Under the pieces are notes generated by a model. The model saw only the letters and a program-made list of their open reading frames with translations. It was not told the origin of the DNA and searched no databases. Below, one piece after another: positions 54,743 to 62,450 of a stretch of 62,450 nt of DNA. How positions within the stretch are numbered: position 1 is the first letter of the stretch; each line of letters opens with the position of its first letter. This DNA comes from Paracoccaceae bacterium (GTDB taxonomy: Bacteria; Pseudomonadota; Alphaproteobacteria; Rhodobacterales; Rhodobacteraceae), in the NCBI GenBank assembly GCA_018223125.1, contig JAAEZA010000021.1, positions 1-62,450 of the forward strand. Direction: 5' to 3'. A program made the position numbers and the translations under genes.

Positions 54743-57577
54743 GTGAATAGCGATATTAGTGTAATTGCCAAACCCAGAGCCTTACAGGCTATGGGAGGCT
54801 GGCAGGCGTCACAGGATTTTCTGCATCATATGCATCAGACACCAACGGCTCCGGCCTTGCGGGTTGGGGGGAAGCGTTTCAGCTATGAGGATTTGGGACA
54901 ACTGTCACAAGGGCTCGCCCGTGCGGTGCAGGCCGCTTTAGCACAACGGAAGAAGCCTGCTACTGCCTGTGCTATTTTCGCAGACCGCAGCCCCGAGAGT
55001 TACGCAGGTGTGCTGGCCGCGCTGCAACTGGGCCTGTCGTATGTGCCGCTTAATCCGAAATTTCCAGCTGAACGCAACCGTATGCTGCTGGAACGGTCCA
55101 AAGCTGGCTTTGTAATCTGTTCTCCGTCGGAACAGGCACACATGGAAGAACTGACACGCGGGACTGATGTTCAGATTGTCGCCGCGCCACAAGACGGGCC
55201 GCTTTTAGAGGCGGACATAAACAACCCCATTGCTTATATTCTTTTCACCTCGGGCAGCACTGGCATGCCCAAGGGGGTAGAGATCAGTCATGCCAACCTT
55301 GATGCCTATCTGTCTGCGGCACTGTCCGTCACGGATTACGGACCTGCCGACCGGTTTTCGCAGAACTTTGATTTGACATTTGATTTGTCGGTACATGACA
55401 TGTTCCTTTGCTGGCGCGTTGGCGGAGAACTGATCGTACCTTCGGCCAAGGATCTGGAGTACCCTGCAGAATACATACAGCGGGAGGGCGTAACCTGCTG
55501 GTTCTCGGTGCCTTCGCTGGCACAGAAAATGAACCTGCAGCATGGACTGGCCCAAGGGTCACTCAGTAGCATTCGGCATTCGCTTTTCTGTGGCGAAGCG
55601 CTGCCACTGGATCTGGCTGTTAAATGGCAGGCCGCTACAGGCAGCGTGGTAGAAAACTGGTACGGCCCGACCGAAGCCACTATCGCATGCATGCGATATC
55701 GCCTGCCTGAGCAGGCGGGGCAGATGGAGACGCACTTGGGTCTGACACCGATCGGTGATTGCCTGCCGGGTATGCGCGCCTTGGTGCTGGACACGGACAT
55801 GCAAGAGGTAGAACCTGGCGGCACCGGCGAGTTGTACATGGCCGGTCCTCAACTGGCTCAAGGTTATCTGGATGATCGGGAAAAAACCGCAGCCGCATTT
55901 ATGGACCTGCCACAGCACGGTGGGCGATTCTACCGGACCGGCGACAGGGTAAAACGCGTTCGGGCGGATGAACTGCATTTTATTGATCGTGCGGATAACC
56001 AGATCAAGATCCGTGGATACCGCGTCGAGATTGGCGAAATCGAAGCCCGCATTCGCGAGTTGACTGGCGGCTGTTCCGCCGTGGTGACGCCGCTGCCGCT
56101 GAAGTCTCCGGTTCCGACGGTGCTGGTTGCTTCGATAGAGGGGTGGGATGGCGACAGTGCTGCGCTTCTGGACCGGCTGGGAGAGGTGCTGCCTTCTTAT
56201 ATGATACCTTCTGCACTACGCTTGGAGGCGAGCTTCCCCAAAAACGCCAGCGGCAAGGTGGATCGCGGTTCGATTGGCGCAGCTTTGGCGGCCGAAACGG
56301 AAACTGCGGCTTCGACGACAACAGAGAATGTGCGCGTTGTTACGACGCAAAATATGCGCCGTCAGCTTATCTCTTTGGTTCGGCAGATCAATCCAGCGCT
56401 AAGCAGGGACGCAATTCTCGATGCACCGGACCTTATGGCGGCTGGGCTGGATTCCCTGGCTTTTGCGGAATTTTCGGTCCGGCTTGAGAAGCACTTTGGT
56501 CTGGAGTTGGATCAGAACCTCGTCGCAGATATGGCTGAAATGCGTATCGGCAAGCTGGCTAAACAGGTCAAACGTCTGCTTGAACCGGTGATTGAAAACC
56601 ACCCTGCGGCCGGAACGGGCATGGCATCCCTTCAACGGAAAAACAGAAAAGCTGCTGGCAGGGGCAAAGTAAATAACAAGCGCGGTAATAAGATTGCAAA
56701 AAAGACGGTGCACTATAAATCCCGACGTACCATCGAATGTGTGAACCAGTTTCCTGACTGGGCGGCGGCGGCTGAACACCCGTTGGCACTGTTCTTCGGA
56801 TCTTCCGGAGTAGCCGCGGCCATAGATACCAAGGTTGTCGAGGCGCGTGCTGCAGCATTGGGAATACCGGTCTGCGCGGCCAATCTCGGGATGGCCAAAC
56901 TTAGCAATGCAGGCACGGTCGAACTGGTTGAATACGTAGGTGATGTGATCCGTGAACTGGGCAAGCCTGTAGCCTTTGGCGTCTATGAATTGGAGCTGAT
57001 GCAGCTTAGCCCTTTGCCGACGGGACGGGAGATCGAAGTCGTCAAAGCATATCTGGAGGGAGATTATGTTCTGGAAGAGCTGGACAATATCGATCCTTGG
57101 AACCGATGGGAGACCGAGGCCGGCGGAACTATCCTGCAGCGAGAAGGCAAAAGAAACGCTGCCGATCAGGCGCCAGCTTCAAGTGCGCAGTGGAGTAAAA
57201 AACGCGAAGCCGAGGTCGCTAATGCGCATATAGGCCAGCTTGAATTTATAGAAATACAACGGAATATCTGGCTACAGGGAGCCGCGATCGCCGAAAGCTT
57301 TTGTCCGCGTCTGCTGGGGTTTGTACATCCGGTAGAAGAGTCCGTCATACGTGCGGCGCAGGATCGAGGCGCGGCAGGGCCCCACCTCGATAATCTGTTT
57401 GACGAGGTAGACGTTGCTTTGCGTCACCCGCTCGTCCGGCCTTCAGAGTTGGAACTGAAACCCGAAGATTTCCGTGATTTCCATCACGTCAACCGTTTCA
57501 GTGGTAGAGAGAAAATGTCAAAACAGCTTACCAATGCCGCATTAGCAGTTGGAAGGTACGAACCTGCGGCGGGTTAA
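54743..57577 (+). CDS. Adenylation-carrier-SGNH (DltA-DltC-DltD-like) fusion protein
   Basis: The 944-residue protein starts at GTG with AGGTGA upstream. Residues 25-515 are an amino-acid adenylation domain: FTSGSTGMPKG (168-178), FDLS with D214 (the alpha-amine-binding aspartate of GrsA), NWYGPTEAT (305-313), YRTGD (397-401), KIRGYRVEIGEIEA and K505. Residues 535-612 are a carrier domain with S571 in GLDSL. A basic linker (630-662) leads to an SGNH/DltD-like domain (675-935) with FFGSSGVA (S687/S688) and DFHHVN (D912, H915). No membrane helix or signal is seen. It probably activates an amino acid, loads it on its own carrier and transfers or releases it. Substrate and acceptor are unknown. 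Confidence 0.82.
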   Translation: MNSDISVIAKPRALQAMGGWQASQDFLHHMHQTPTAPALRVGGKRFSYEDLGQLSQGLARAVQAALAQRKKPATACAIFADRSPESYAGVLAALQLGLSYVPLNPKFPAERNRMLLERSKAGFVICSPSEQAHMEELTRGTDVQIVAAPQDGPLLEADINNPIAYILFTSGSTGMPKGVEISHANLDAYLSAALSVTDYGPADRFSQNFDLTFDLSVHDMFLCWRVGGELIVPSAKDLEYPAEYIQREGVTCWFSVPSLAQKMNLQHGLAQGSLSSIRHSLFCGEALPLDLAVKWQAATGSVVENWYGPTEATIACMRYRLPEQAGQMETHLGLTPIGDCLPGMRALVLDTDMQEVEPGGTGELYMAGPQLAQGYLDDREKTAAAFMDLPQHGGRFYRTGDRVKRVRADELHFIDRADNQIKIRGYRVEIGEIEARIRELTGGCSAVVTPLPLKSPVPTVLVASIEGWDGDSAALLDRLGEVLPSYMIPSALRLEASFPKNASGKVDRGSIGAALAAETETAASTTTENVRVVTTQNMRRQLISLVRQINPALSRDAILDAPDLMAAGLDSLAFAEFSVRLEKHFGLELDQNLVADMAEMRIGKLAKQVKRLLEPVIENHPAAGTGMASLQRKNRKAAGRGKVNNKRGNKIAKKTVHYKSRRTIECVNQFPDWAAAAEHPLALFFGSSGVAAAIDTKVVEARAAALGIPVCAANLGMAKLSNAGTVELVEYVGDVIRELGKPVAFGVYELELMQLSPLPTGREIEVVKAYLEGDYVLEELDNIDPWNRWETEAGGTILQREGKRNAADQAPASSAQWSKKREAEVANAHIGQLEFIEIQRNIWLQGAAIAESFCPRLLGFVHPVEESVIRAAQDRGAAGPHLDNLFDEVDVALRHPLVRPSELELKPEDFRDFHHVNRFSGREKMSKQLTNAALAVGRYEPAAG

Positions 57578-57601
57578 ATATGCTCCGAACCCGCAGATAG
57601 C

Positions 57602-58516
57602 TTATAGCGCTTTACGGTAGCCCAATTGGGCGGCCTTCGGGAAGTTAACTTTCTCGGCTATCTGGCGGACTTCAGCATGAGCATCGGACTTCCAGGAAGA
57701 AGCTGGTCGGATCTCGATTTTGGTAGCTTGCTTTTGCAAGACTTCTTCGTTTGCGGGCGGGAACAGATGCGTACGTTCCCATGAGATTTCCGCACTTTGG
57801 AGCCCGGTAAAGAAGCTGGTGTTCTGCGCCAATCCGGCCCAGGCTTGGATCTGTTCAAGCACCATCTTGGGGGCGCTTGCAAAATCCTCGTATTTCAGCT
57901 GCAGGTAGGCATTTCCGGCCAATTGCTCCAGCTCTTGCATGCGTTTTACCCGTTTGTTCCAGTTGCGCGCGCGCTGGCGTAAAACCTCCGGTTTATTAAC
58001 GAGTTTGCTCCAGCTTACGACAACGGCGCGGGGATCACGCACCAAATTAAGGATATGCAGCTCGATCTCTCCGGTGAGTTGCAATGCCAGTGCAAGGTTG
58101 GGGATCTTCGAAGAATCAATCAGTACACGATTTTGTGCCTCTGCGCTGGCAAAACGGTAGAGACTGACCAGCAGTTCCAGAAAGCCGGCGTGTGCCGCGC
58201 GAATATCACTGCGTGCGGCAGCATCACTCCAGTCCTTAATCTCGTTAGAGGCTTTCTGGAAGGCGGCAAATCCGTCACGCAACTCTTCCATGGCGCTTGA
58301 TCCGTGGTGCTGCGCCATGCAGTCAGCTACTTTCCCCCAGTAACCACATAGCGGCAGTGTTTGACCGCAGGAACACTGCCAGTTCTTGTTCATGGACGCT
58401 GCCAGATGGCGGATCTGGCCGACATTCTGACAATCCTCGTTCTGTGACAAAAGCTGAGATAAAAAGGTGCTACCGGAGCGCCCGGCTCCGGCGATAAAAA
58501 CGACTTTAGTAGTCAC
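57602..58516 (-). CDS. PAPS-dependent sulfotransferase family protein
   Basis: The 304-residue protein has the 5'-phosphosulfate loop GAGRSGSTFLSQLL (10-23) and the 3'-phosphate segment LVRDPRAVVVSW (about 158-169), as in cytosolic sulfotransferases. A cysteine-containing stretch WQCSCGQTLPLCGYWG (46-61) recalls bacterial sulfotransferases acting on glycans or lipids. Translation starts at GTG with AAGGGG upstream. It is convergent with the adenylation fusion gene, 24 bases away, inside the island. The acceptor is unknown. It could modify the same product. Confidence 0.86.
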   Translation of the reverse strand: MTTKVVFIAGAGRSGSTFLSQLLSQNEDCQNVGQIRHLAASMNKNWQCSCGQTLPLCGYWGKVADCMAQHHGSSAMEELRDGFAAFQKASNEIKDWSDAAARSDIRAAHAGFLELLVSLYRFASAEAQNRVLIDSSKIPNLALALQLTGEIELHILNLVRDPRAVVVSWSKLVNKPEVLRQRARNWNKRVKRMQELEQLAGNAYLQLKYEDFASAPKMVLEQIQAWAGLAQNTSFFTGLQSAEISWERTHLFPPANEEVLQKQATKIEIRPASSWKSDAHAEVRQIAEKVNFPKAAQLGYRKAL

Positions 58517-59018
58517 GCAGACAACCCCTTAAGGAAAAAGAAAGGACTAAGGCCCAGATTCTGCCAGACATTGCCGGAATGAGGACCTGTTGTCTATTGC
58601 TGCTTTATTCCGTTCACACAGACACCACATTTTAACCATCGCGCCTAGCCTTTCGGCAAGACTTCAGCGTTGCTGGCCCAAACCGGGATTAGGCGGGCGA
58701 AATCAGCTATATTCGTACGCATAAGGATGGCTCCAACCGTCCGTCGTTCTTGATTTGCATTACCGGCGTACGATTGGGTGGACTACAAGCAACTGGTTGT
58801 AACCTGACCTTGCGATCCGCATCCTGCATATGCTCATCGTGTTGCGCATACCGACAAAGGACGGTACCCACCTCACACATCGTATTTCGCCAGCGTAAAG
58901 GACGCCCAATGTGCCGGTGGACATATTCTGTAGCGCTGTCCAAATAAAATTTGGGTCACTATTTTACCCGTTACATCGTTACAAATATGGATGTAAGTAT
59001 CTGATTTTATTAAGGTGA
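58517..59018. other. Right part of the island, no gene seen
   Basis: These 502 bases hold short open frames on both strands, none with recognisable similarity or a good ribosome binding site. The part next to 58516 should hold the sulfotransferase promoter. The rest may be decayed island DNA. Confidence 0.5.
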
Positions 59019-59055
59019 TCGGGAGTTCGAGCCTCTCACGACCCACCATTTACCC
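59019..59055. repeat. Right attachment site (37-bp copy of tRNA-Val 3' end)
   Basis: The copy is identical over 37 bases to 53959-53995. It includes the T arm, acceptor strand and CCA of tRNA-Val but no upstream tRNA sequence, so it is not a tRNA gene. It marks the right end of the island. Confidence 0.88.
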
Positions 59056-59669
59056 CAAACTTCCATGGCGCGCTACCGCAGCGCTTCTGAGGAACTCTGC
59101 GTCGCTGGCAAAGTGCTTGCCTCTAATCCCCTGAGAACGGATTTTGGTTGGGTCATCATGAAAGCGTGATGACTTTTTTCGCTGGACTGGCAACTGTTTG
59201 TTCACTGGAAGGTCGAAAGACAAACACGTTGAATTCCGGTTTAGGCGCTAACAGAACAGTAGACCGTTCAAATTAACGAAGCATGCTCCGCCAAGGACCA
59301 ACTGTGATGGCGGCTATTCGGCGAAGTATAGAGGGTGAGCGCTGGCGGGTCGGATGGTTGCTCACGTCCCATTGCAGACATCCGATCAGGCGTCACTCGC
59401 TGCACTGCGGATTCCTCTCGTCCGTCGTTCTCTCAAATTGCGCGAGCACTATTCGCGCGGAGGTTAGGGCCATGAAGAACTTCGGGGACTGAATATTTTG
59501 ATAAGTATTTTTCTAACCTTGCATTGTAAAATTGTTGAACTTATCAATTTCACCAAAAAATGAGAACACGGTTTTAAATATTACTTTCATACCTTTAGAT
59601 CCCGCCTTCGAACGGGGCGCACCATACCGCGGCAGCCCATCAAAAGGCACAATTCAGAGCGCATCTTCC
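59056..59669. other. Gap right of the island; terminator-like hairpin, no gene supported
   Basis: No frame here has family similarity. GTCATCA (59152-59158) and TGATGAC (59167-59173) form a 7-bp stem followed by six T's on the plus strand, a good terminator with no intact gene in front of it, which hints at a lost gene. From about 59490 to 59600 the sequence is strongly AT-rich and probably holds the promoter of the TMEM43-family gene. Confidence 0.5.
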
Positions 59670-60845
59670 ATGAGAAAGTTTACTCAAACCACCAATGTCG
59701 GGCTTGGCCCGCGATTGAAAAAGGCATTCAAGGACGTCGGGCTTGGGGTGGCATTGATCGGCTTCGCGCTCATGGGGATTCTCTGGAACGAAGGTAGTTC
59801 GGTCAAGGAGGCGCGGGCGTTAGACGAGGGCGCGGGCTTTGTCGTGCCCTTGACTGATCTGACGCCAAGCGCGGAAAATGAGGGTGCGCTGGTTCACATC
59901 AGCGGGCCGCTGACGCTCGACGGGAACCTGGCAGACACGGTGCTTGGCATTGAGGGCGGCGCGCAAACCGTGCGGTTGGAACGGAAGGTCGAGCAGTTTG
60001 CATGGATTGAAGAGTCCCGCACCGGCATCAAGACCAACGCTGGCGGCTCGCAGGACCGCACCACAAATTACACTTACCGCTTGGCGTGGACGGATAGCCC
60101 CGAGTCTGGCGCGTCCTTTTACGTTTCCGAAGGCCATGAAAACCCACCAGTCCCGATCCGCAGCAATACACGCCGTCACAAAACAGGACAAATCGGCGGC
60201 TTCATGGTGAGCGAAGGCGTTGGTGATCTCGGTGTTTCTGAGCAGATGATCTTGGCACAGCGACAGGCGGATATGATCGCCGCCGCGCTCAAACCGGACC
60301 GTGCAGCACATTTGACGGCGGGTGCCGTGCAATTCTCCGAGAATGTCCACGATCCGCAACTGGGCGATCTGCGTATCAGCTATTTCACCTCCGACATTGA
60401 GGAGGCGAGTGCCGTTGGCAAGCAGGATCTGGGCACGGTGGTCCCCTATGTGGCACAGAACGGGACAACGGTTTTTCTGCTCGAAGAGGGTCTTCAGCCC
60501 GCCGGCCAGATGTTTGAGACCGCACAGGCCGTGAGCCGCCACAAGACTTGGGTGTTTCGCGTGCTGCTGCTTGTGATGATGTTTATCGGGTTCAAAGCGC
60601 TTCTGTCGATCGTTGGTGTGCTGGCCAGTGCCGTCCCCGTATTAGGTTGGCTAACCTCCAATCTGACGACGCTGATCGCCGTTGCTCTAACGGTGCTAGT
60701 CGGTGGTGGCGCGATGGCTATCGCTTGGCTTATGGTGCGCCCCCTCGTGTCGGGCGCGATCTTAACAGGCGTGCTCTCCGTCGCTGTCGTGGTCGGCGCA
60801 CAGGTCGGCCGCAAAGCTCAAACGACCCCCTCTCAATCATTCTAA
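59670..60845 (+). CDS. TMEM43-family membrane protein
   Basis: The 391-residue protein has one hydrophobic helix near the N-terminus (about 24-39), a large soluble loop (about 45-310) and three or four hydrophobic helices at about 315-385. This topology and the opening FKDVGLGVALIGFALMGILWNEG, with NEG after the first helix, match the TMEM43 (DUF1625) family. The function in bacteria is unknown. The ATG at 59670 fits the family N-terminus, and a longer frame is rejected. A small exported protein gene starts 19 bases after its stop, so they may form an operon. Confidence 0.82.
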   Translation: MRKFTQTTNVGLGPRLKKAFKDVGLGVALIGFALMGILWNEGSSVKEARALDEGAGFVVPLTDLTPSAENEGALVHISGPLTLDGNLADTVLGIEGGAQTVRLERKVEQFAWIEESRTGIKTNAGGSQDRTTNYTYRLAWTDSPESGASFYVSEGHENPPVPIRSNTRRHKTGQIGGFMVSEGVGDLGVSEQMILAQRQADMIAAALKPDRAAHLTAGAVQFSENVHDPQLGDLRISYFTSDIEEASAVGKQDLGTVVPYVAQNGTTVFLLEEGLQPAGQMFETAQAVSRHKTWVFRVLLLVMMFIGFKALLSIVGVLASAVPVLGWLTSNLTTLIAVALTVLVGGGAMAIAWLMVRPLVSGAILTGVLSVAVVVGAQVGRKAQTTPSQSF

Positions 60846-60864
60846 CTACCTAAAGGATACTTTC

Positions 60865-61338
60865 ATGAAACGCGCTTTTCTGACGGCCTTGGCCGTGATG
60901 ACCTCCTCCGCCGCAACTGCTGGCGCCTATTGCGAACTGGACGGATCGGAAATGTTCAGCTGCACCTTTAACGGTGGCGCAAAGGGTGTTGAGGTTTGCG
61001 ATGCTTTTTGGATGGACGGCGATATGGCTTCCTATGGCTTCTTTAAAACCAGCGGCGAAGTCGAAAAGGAAATCATCACCGACAAAGCCTCCCTGCTTTA
61101 CGACGAGGGCACGGGCATGGGTACGATGATGAGCGAGTCCGTCACCTTTCAAACCGAAGACGGCTATGGCTACAAGGTCTACTGGTGGGCCGAACAGGGT
61201 GACGCAGAGGTCAGCGGCGGCATTACCGTCTACAAGGACGGCAGCGAAATCACCGACCTGTCCTGTGATCCGGGCTCCGTGCAGCAAAGCCTTGGCGAAT
61301 TCATCACGATGATCGACAACGCGCAAGTCTCCCCATGA
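60865..61338 (+). CDS. Small exported protein, family 1 of a Cys-patterned trio
   Basis: The 157-residue protein has a signal peptide (MKRAFLTALAVMTSSAATA, cleaved near residue 20). The mature form opens YCELDGSEMFSCTFNGG and then VEVCDAFW. This C-x8-C-x11-C spacing, followed by a polar beta-rich region, resembles the next two genes. It ends with another cysteine (LSCDPGS) and a helix. An AAAGGA site precedes the ATG. The stop overlaps the next start (ATGA), so the two are co-translated. The function is unknown. Confidence 0.82.
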   Translation: MKRAFLTALAVMTSSAATAGAYCELDGSEMFSCTFNGGAKGVEVCDAFWMDGDMASYGFFKTSGEVEKEIITDKASLLYDEGTGMGTMMSESVTFQTEDGYGYKVYWWAEQGDAEVSGGITVYKDGSEITDLSCDPGSVQQSLGEFITMIDNAQVSP

Positions 61339-62135
61339 GGCTTTGGGTTTCAGCTATGTCCGCGGTGGTCCTCGGCTCTGCTGCAGGGGCGCAGTCGGTG
61401 TGCTCGGGCGAGGTGGTGTTTCAATGCGCCAGCGACGCGCCCGAGGCGGTGCGAGAACAGATTACAGTCTGTCATTCCGATGGGCGTTTTGAAATGGTGC
61501 GGCACCAATTGGCCACGGGCGAGAGGCGTTATGACGTCCCTCTGAGCGCCGATGCGGGGCTGACCCACTACAGCTACGGTTGGCACGACGACGAAACGAT
61601 AAAGGTCGAACTGGGCTTTTGGGATGAGCCATACGCTATGCCGCGCATTCTGCACATGGCGCTGTTGTGGGATGAAGAGGAAGACCAACAGCGATTGGAC
61701 TTGCCCTCGGAAGCCTGGCTGCAAACCGCCGATTGGCAGGTGCCGATTGAACAGGAGCTGTGCCTGCCGCAGAGCGTCTATGCCGACCTTGCCGCGATGG
61801 AGATGGGGTTTGCGGATCGCGGGCCTGTGGGTTTGTTTTTTTCTGGGGATGAAATCGTACCGACGCCCGAGACCGTCGGGCGCGCGCGCGTGCATTCTGA
61901 TACTACTTTGCCCGTCTATCAATGGAGCAGGCCCAATGCTGCAACGCCCGTATGGTGGCAGCTTTATGGTGGTGACGATGTAGAGGTATTGGCCGTGCAA
62001 GGCGATTTTCACGCAGTGGCGATCCCGACGGGGGTGAGTGAGTGCGTGATCCGTCCCGAAGACATGGGTCATCCTTACAACGGCCCTTGTGCCACGGGTT
62101 GGGTGGATCAGCGTTTTTTGGAGATGATCCAGTAA
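61335..62135 (+). CDS. Exported protein with Cys-patterned N-terminal domain and extra C-terminal part
   Basis: The 266-residue protein has a signal peptide cleaved near GSAAGAQS (about residue 20). The mature N-terminus SVCSGEVVFQC and ITVCHSDGRFE give a cysteine pattern like that of the preceding gene, and RRYDVPLSADAG resembles the other two proteins' following strands. The C-terminal part (about 165-266), with PVYQWSRPNAATPVWWQLYGGDDVEVLAVQG-like text and two more cysteines, recalls a bacterial SH3-like fold but is not certain. It overlaps the previous gene by four bases. Confidence 0.8.
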   Translation: MRLWVSAMSAVVLGSAAGAQSVCSGEVVFQCASDAPEAVREQITVCHSDGRFEMVRHQLATGERRYDVPLSADAGLTHYSYGWHDDETIKVELGFWDEPYAMPRILHMALLWDEEEDQQRLDLPSEAWLQTADWQVPIEQELCLPQSVYADLAAMEMGFADRGPVGLFFSGDEIVPTPETVGRARVHSDTTLPVYQWSRPNAATPVWWQLYGGDDVEVLAVQGDFHAVAIPTGVSECVIRPEDMGHPYNGPCATGWVDQRFLEMIQ

Positions 62136-62211
62136 CAGGTCGCTAAAGCGTAGAACAGAGTAGCAGACAAAGCACTTGGCAGTTTCCAATTTGACAAGCG
62201 GGGTAAAAGAG

Positions 62212-62450
62212 ATGCGGAAAATTATGACGATTGCGGCCTTGCTGGCAGCAAACCAAGCCTATGCGTTTTGCGACGACGGCGTTCTGGAAACCGATGTGCT
62301 CTGTGTAACGGAAGAGGCCGAAGAAATTAAACTTTGCCGCACGGTCCATCCCATGACCGAAATGGAGATGTTGACCCTTCACGTTTCTCCGGCGATCTCC
62401 GAGGGGCCGCTCAGCGAAGTGGCGCGGGACATTCCGTTTGCGATGGTGCT
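62212..62450 (+). CDS. Third small exported protein of the trio, cut by the window end
   Basis: Seventy-nine codons are visible. An ATG at 62212, with AAAAGAG before it, begins a signal peptide (MRKIMTIAALLAANQAYA, then FCDDG). The mature part has cysteines in FCDDG, VLCVTEE and IKLCRTV, the same order and similar spacing as the two genes upstream, and ISEGPLSEVARD follows. The rest lies past the window edge. Confidence 0.72.
   Translation, partial: MRKIMTIAALLAANQAYAFCDDGVLETDVLCVTEEAEEIKLCRTVHPMTEMEMLTLHVSPAISEGPLSEVARDIPFAMV

Noticed and set aside
57602-58516. Reading the sulfotransferase as a kinase because of its P-loop-like start
   Set aside because: GAGRSGSTFLSQLL together with a downstream LVRDPRAVVVSW segment fits the two PAPS-binding motifs of sulfotransferases better than a Walker A kinase.
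58707-58943. Possible transposase remnant in the right part of the island
   Set aside because: Frames on both strands were read; none gave a transposase motif, and no terminal inverted repeats or target duplications were seen around it.
59019-59055. Second tRNA-Val gene
   Set aside because: Only the T arm and acceptor 3' strand are present; D arm and anticodon arm are missing, so it is an attachment-site copy.
59283-59492. Plus-strand frame of 69 codons right of the island
   Set aside because: No recognisable motif, an arginine- and cysteine-rich composition typical of random frames in GC-rich DNA, and no convincing ribosome binding site.

Overview
The window reads as a chromosomal segment of a marine Rhodobacterales bacterium (Alphaproteobacteria, Roseobacter group). 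The evidence is a set of lineage-typical genes and gene orders: a DUF1476 zeta-type F1-ATPase inhibitor, a bmt / corrinoid protein / DUF1638 methionine module, purC-purS-purQ, the pyrH-to-lpxB envelope cluster without lpxD, a divergent DUF6477/DUF6456 pair, and lon followed by an HU-like gene and tRNA-Val. Base composition is GC-rich through most of the window. No species is claimed.

Layout. 1-5.1 kb: end of tRNA-Asn, RNase D, a lipoprotein, SufE, then homocysteine methyltransferase, cobalamin-binding protein and DUF1638, with a structured leader over the methyltransferase ribosome binding site. 5.2-9.8 kb: an RTX protein, then a DctB/DctD-like two-component pair whose regulator lacks the sigma-54 contact loop. 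9.9-14 kb: purine genes purQ, purS, purC and purB around the ATPase inhibitor and a 400-base structured gap. 14-24.6 kb: VOC protein, CPA1 antiporter, ABM protein, a peptide-type ABC operon with an AraC regulator, miaA. 24.7-36.6 kb: pyrH-frr-uppS-cdsA-dxr-rseP-bamA-skp-fabZ-lpxA-lpxI-lpxB, which joins translation recycling, undecaprenyl and phospholipid synthesis, outer-membrane assembly and lipid A. 36.7-53.9 kb: housekeeping genes, including glnE, an M20 dipeptidase, an M23 peptidase, tpiA, A-type Fe-S carrier, GDPD, SufT, a RimB-RimK-like fusion, tgt, a BLUF photoreceptor, lon and an HU-like protein.

53.9-59.1 kb is the accessory part: an intact tRNA-Val(TAC) whose last bases are repeated exactly (37 bp) 5.06 kb downstream. 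Between the repeats lie a broken tyrosine-recombinase gene, a 944-residue protein joining an amino-acid adenylation domain, a carrier domain and a DltD/SGNH-like domain, and a convergent sulfotransferase. This small tRNA-inserted island is the best candidate for an undescribed system. It resembles DltA, DltC and DltD compressed into one soluble chain with no DltB-type acyltransferase nearby.

59.1-62.45 kb: an eroded-looking AT-rich stretch, a TMEM43-family membrane protein, and three consecutive small exported proteins (the last cut by the window edge) that share a cysteine pattern at their mature N-termini.

Starts were re-chosen wherever the longest open frame ran upstream of a conserved N-terminus or a ribosome binding site. 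All assignments come from reading the sequence; no database search was run.
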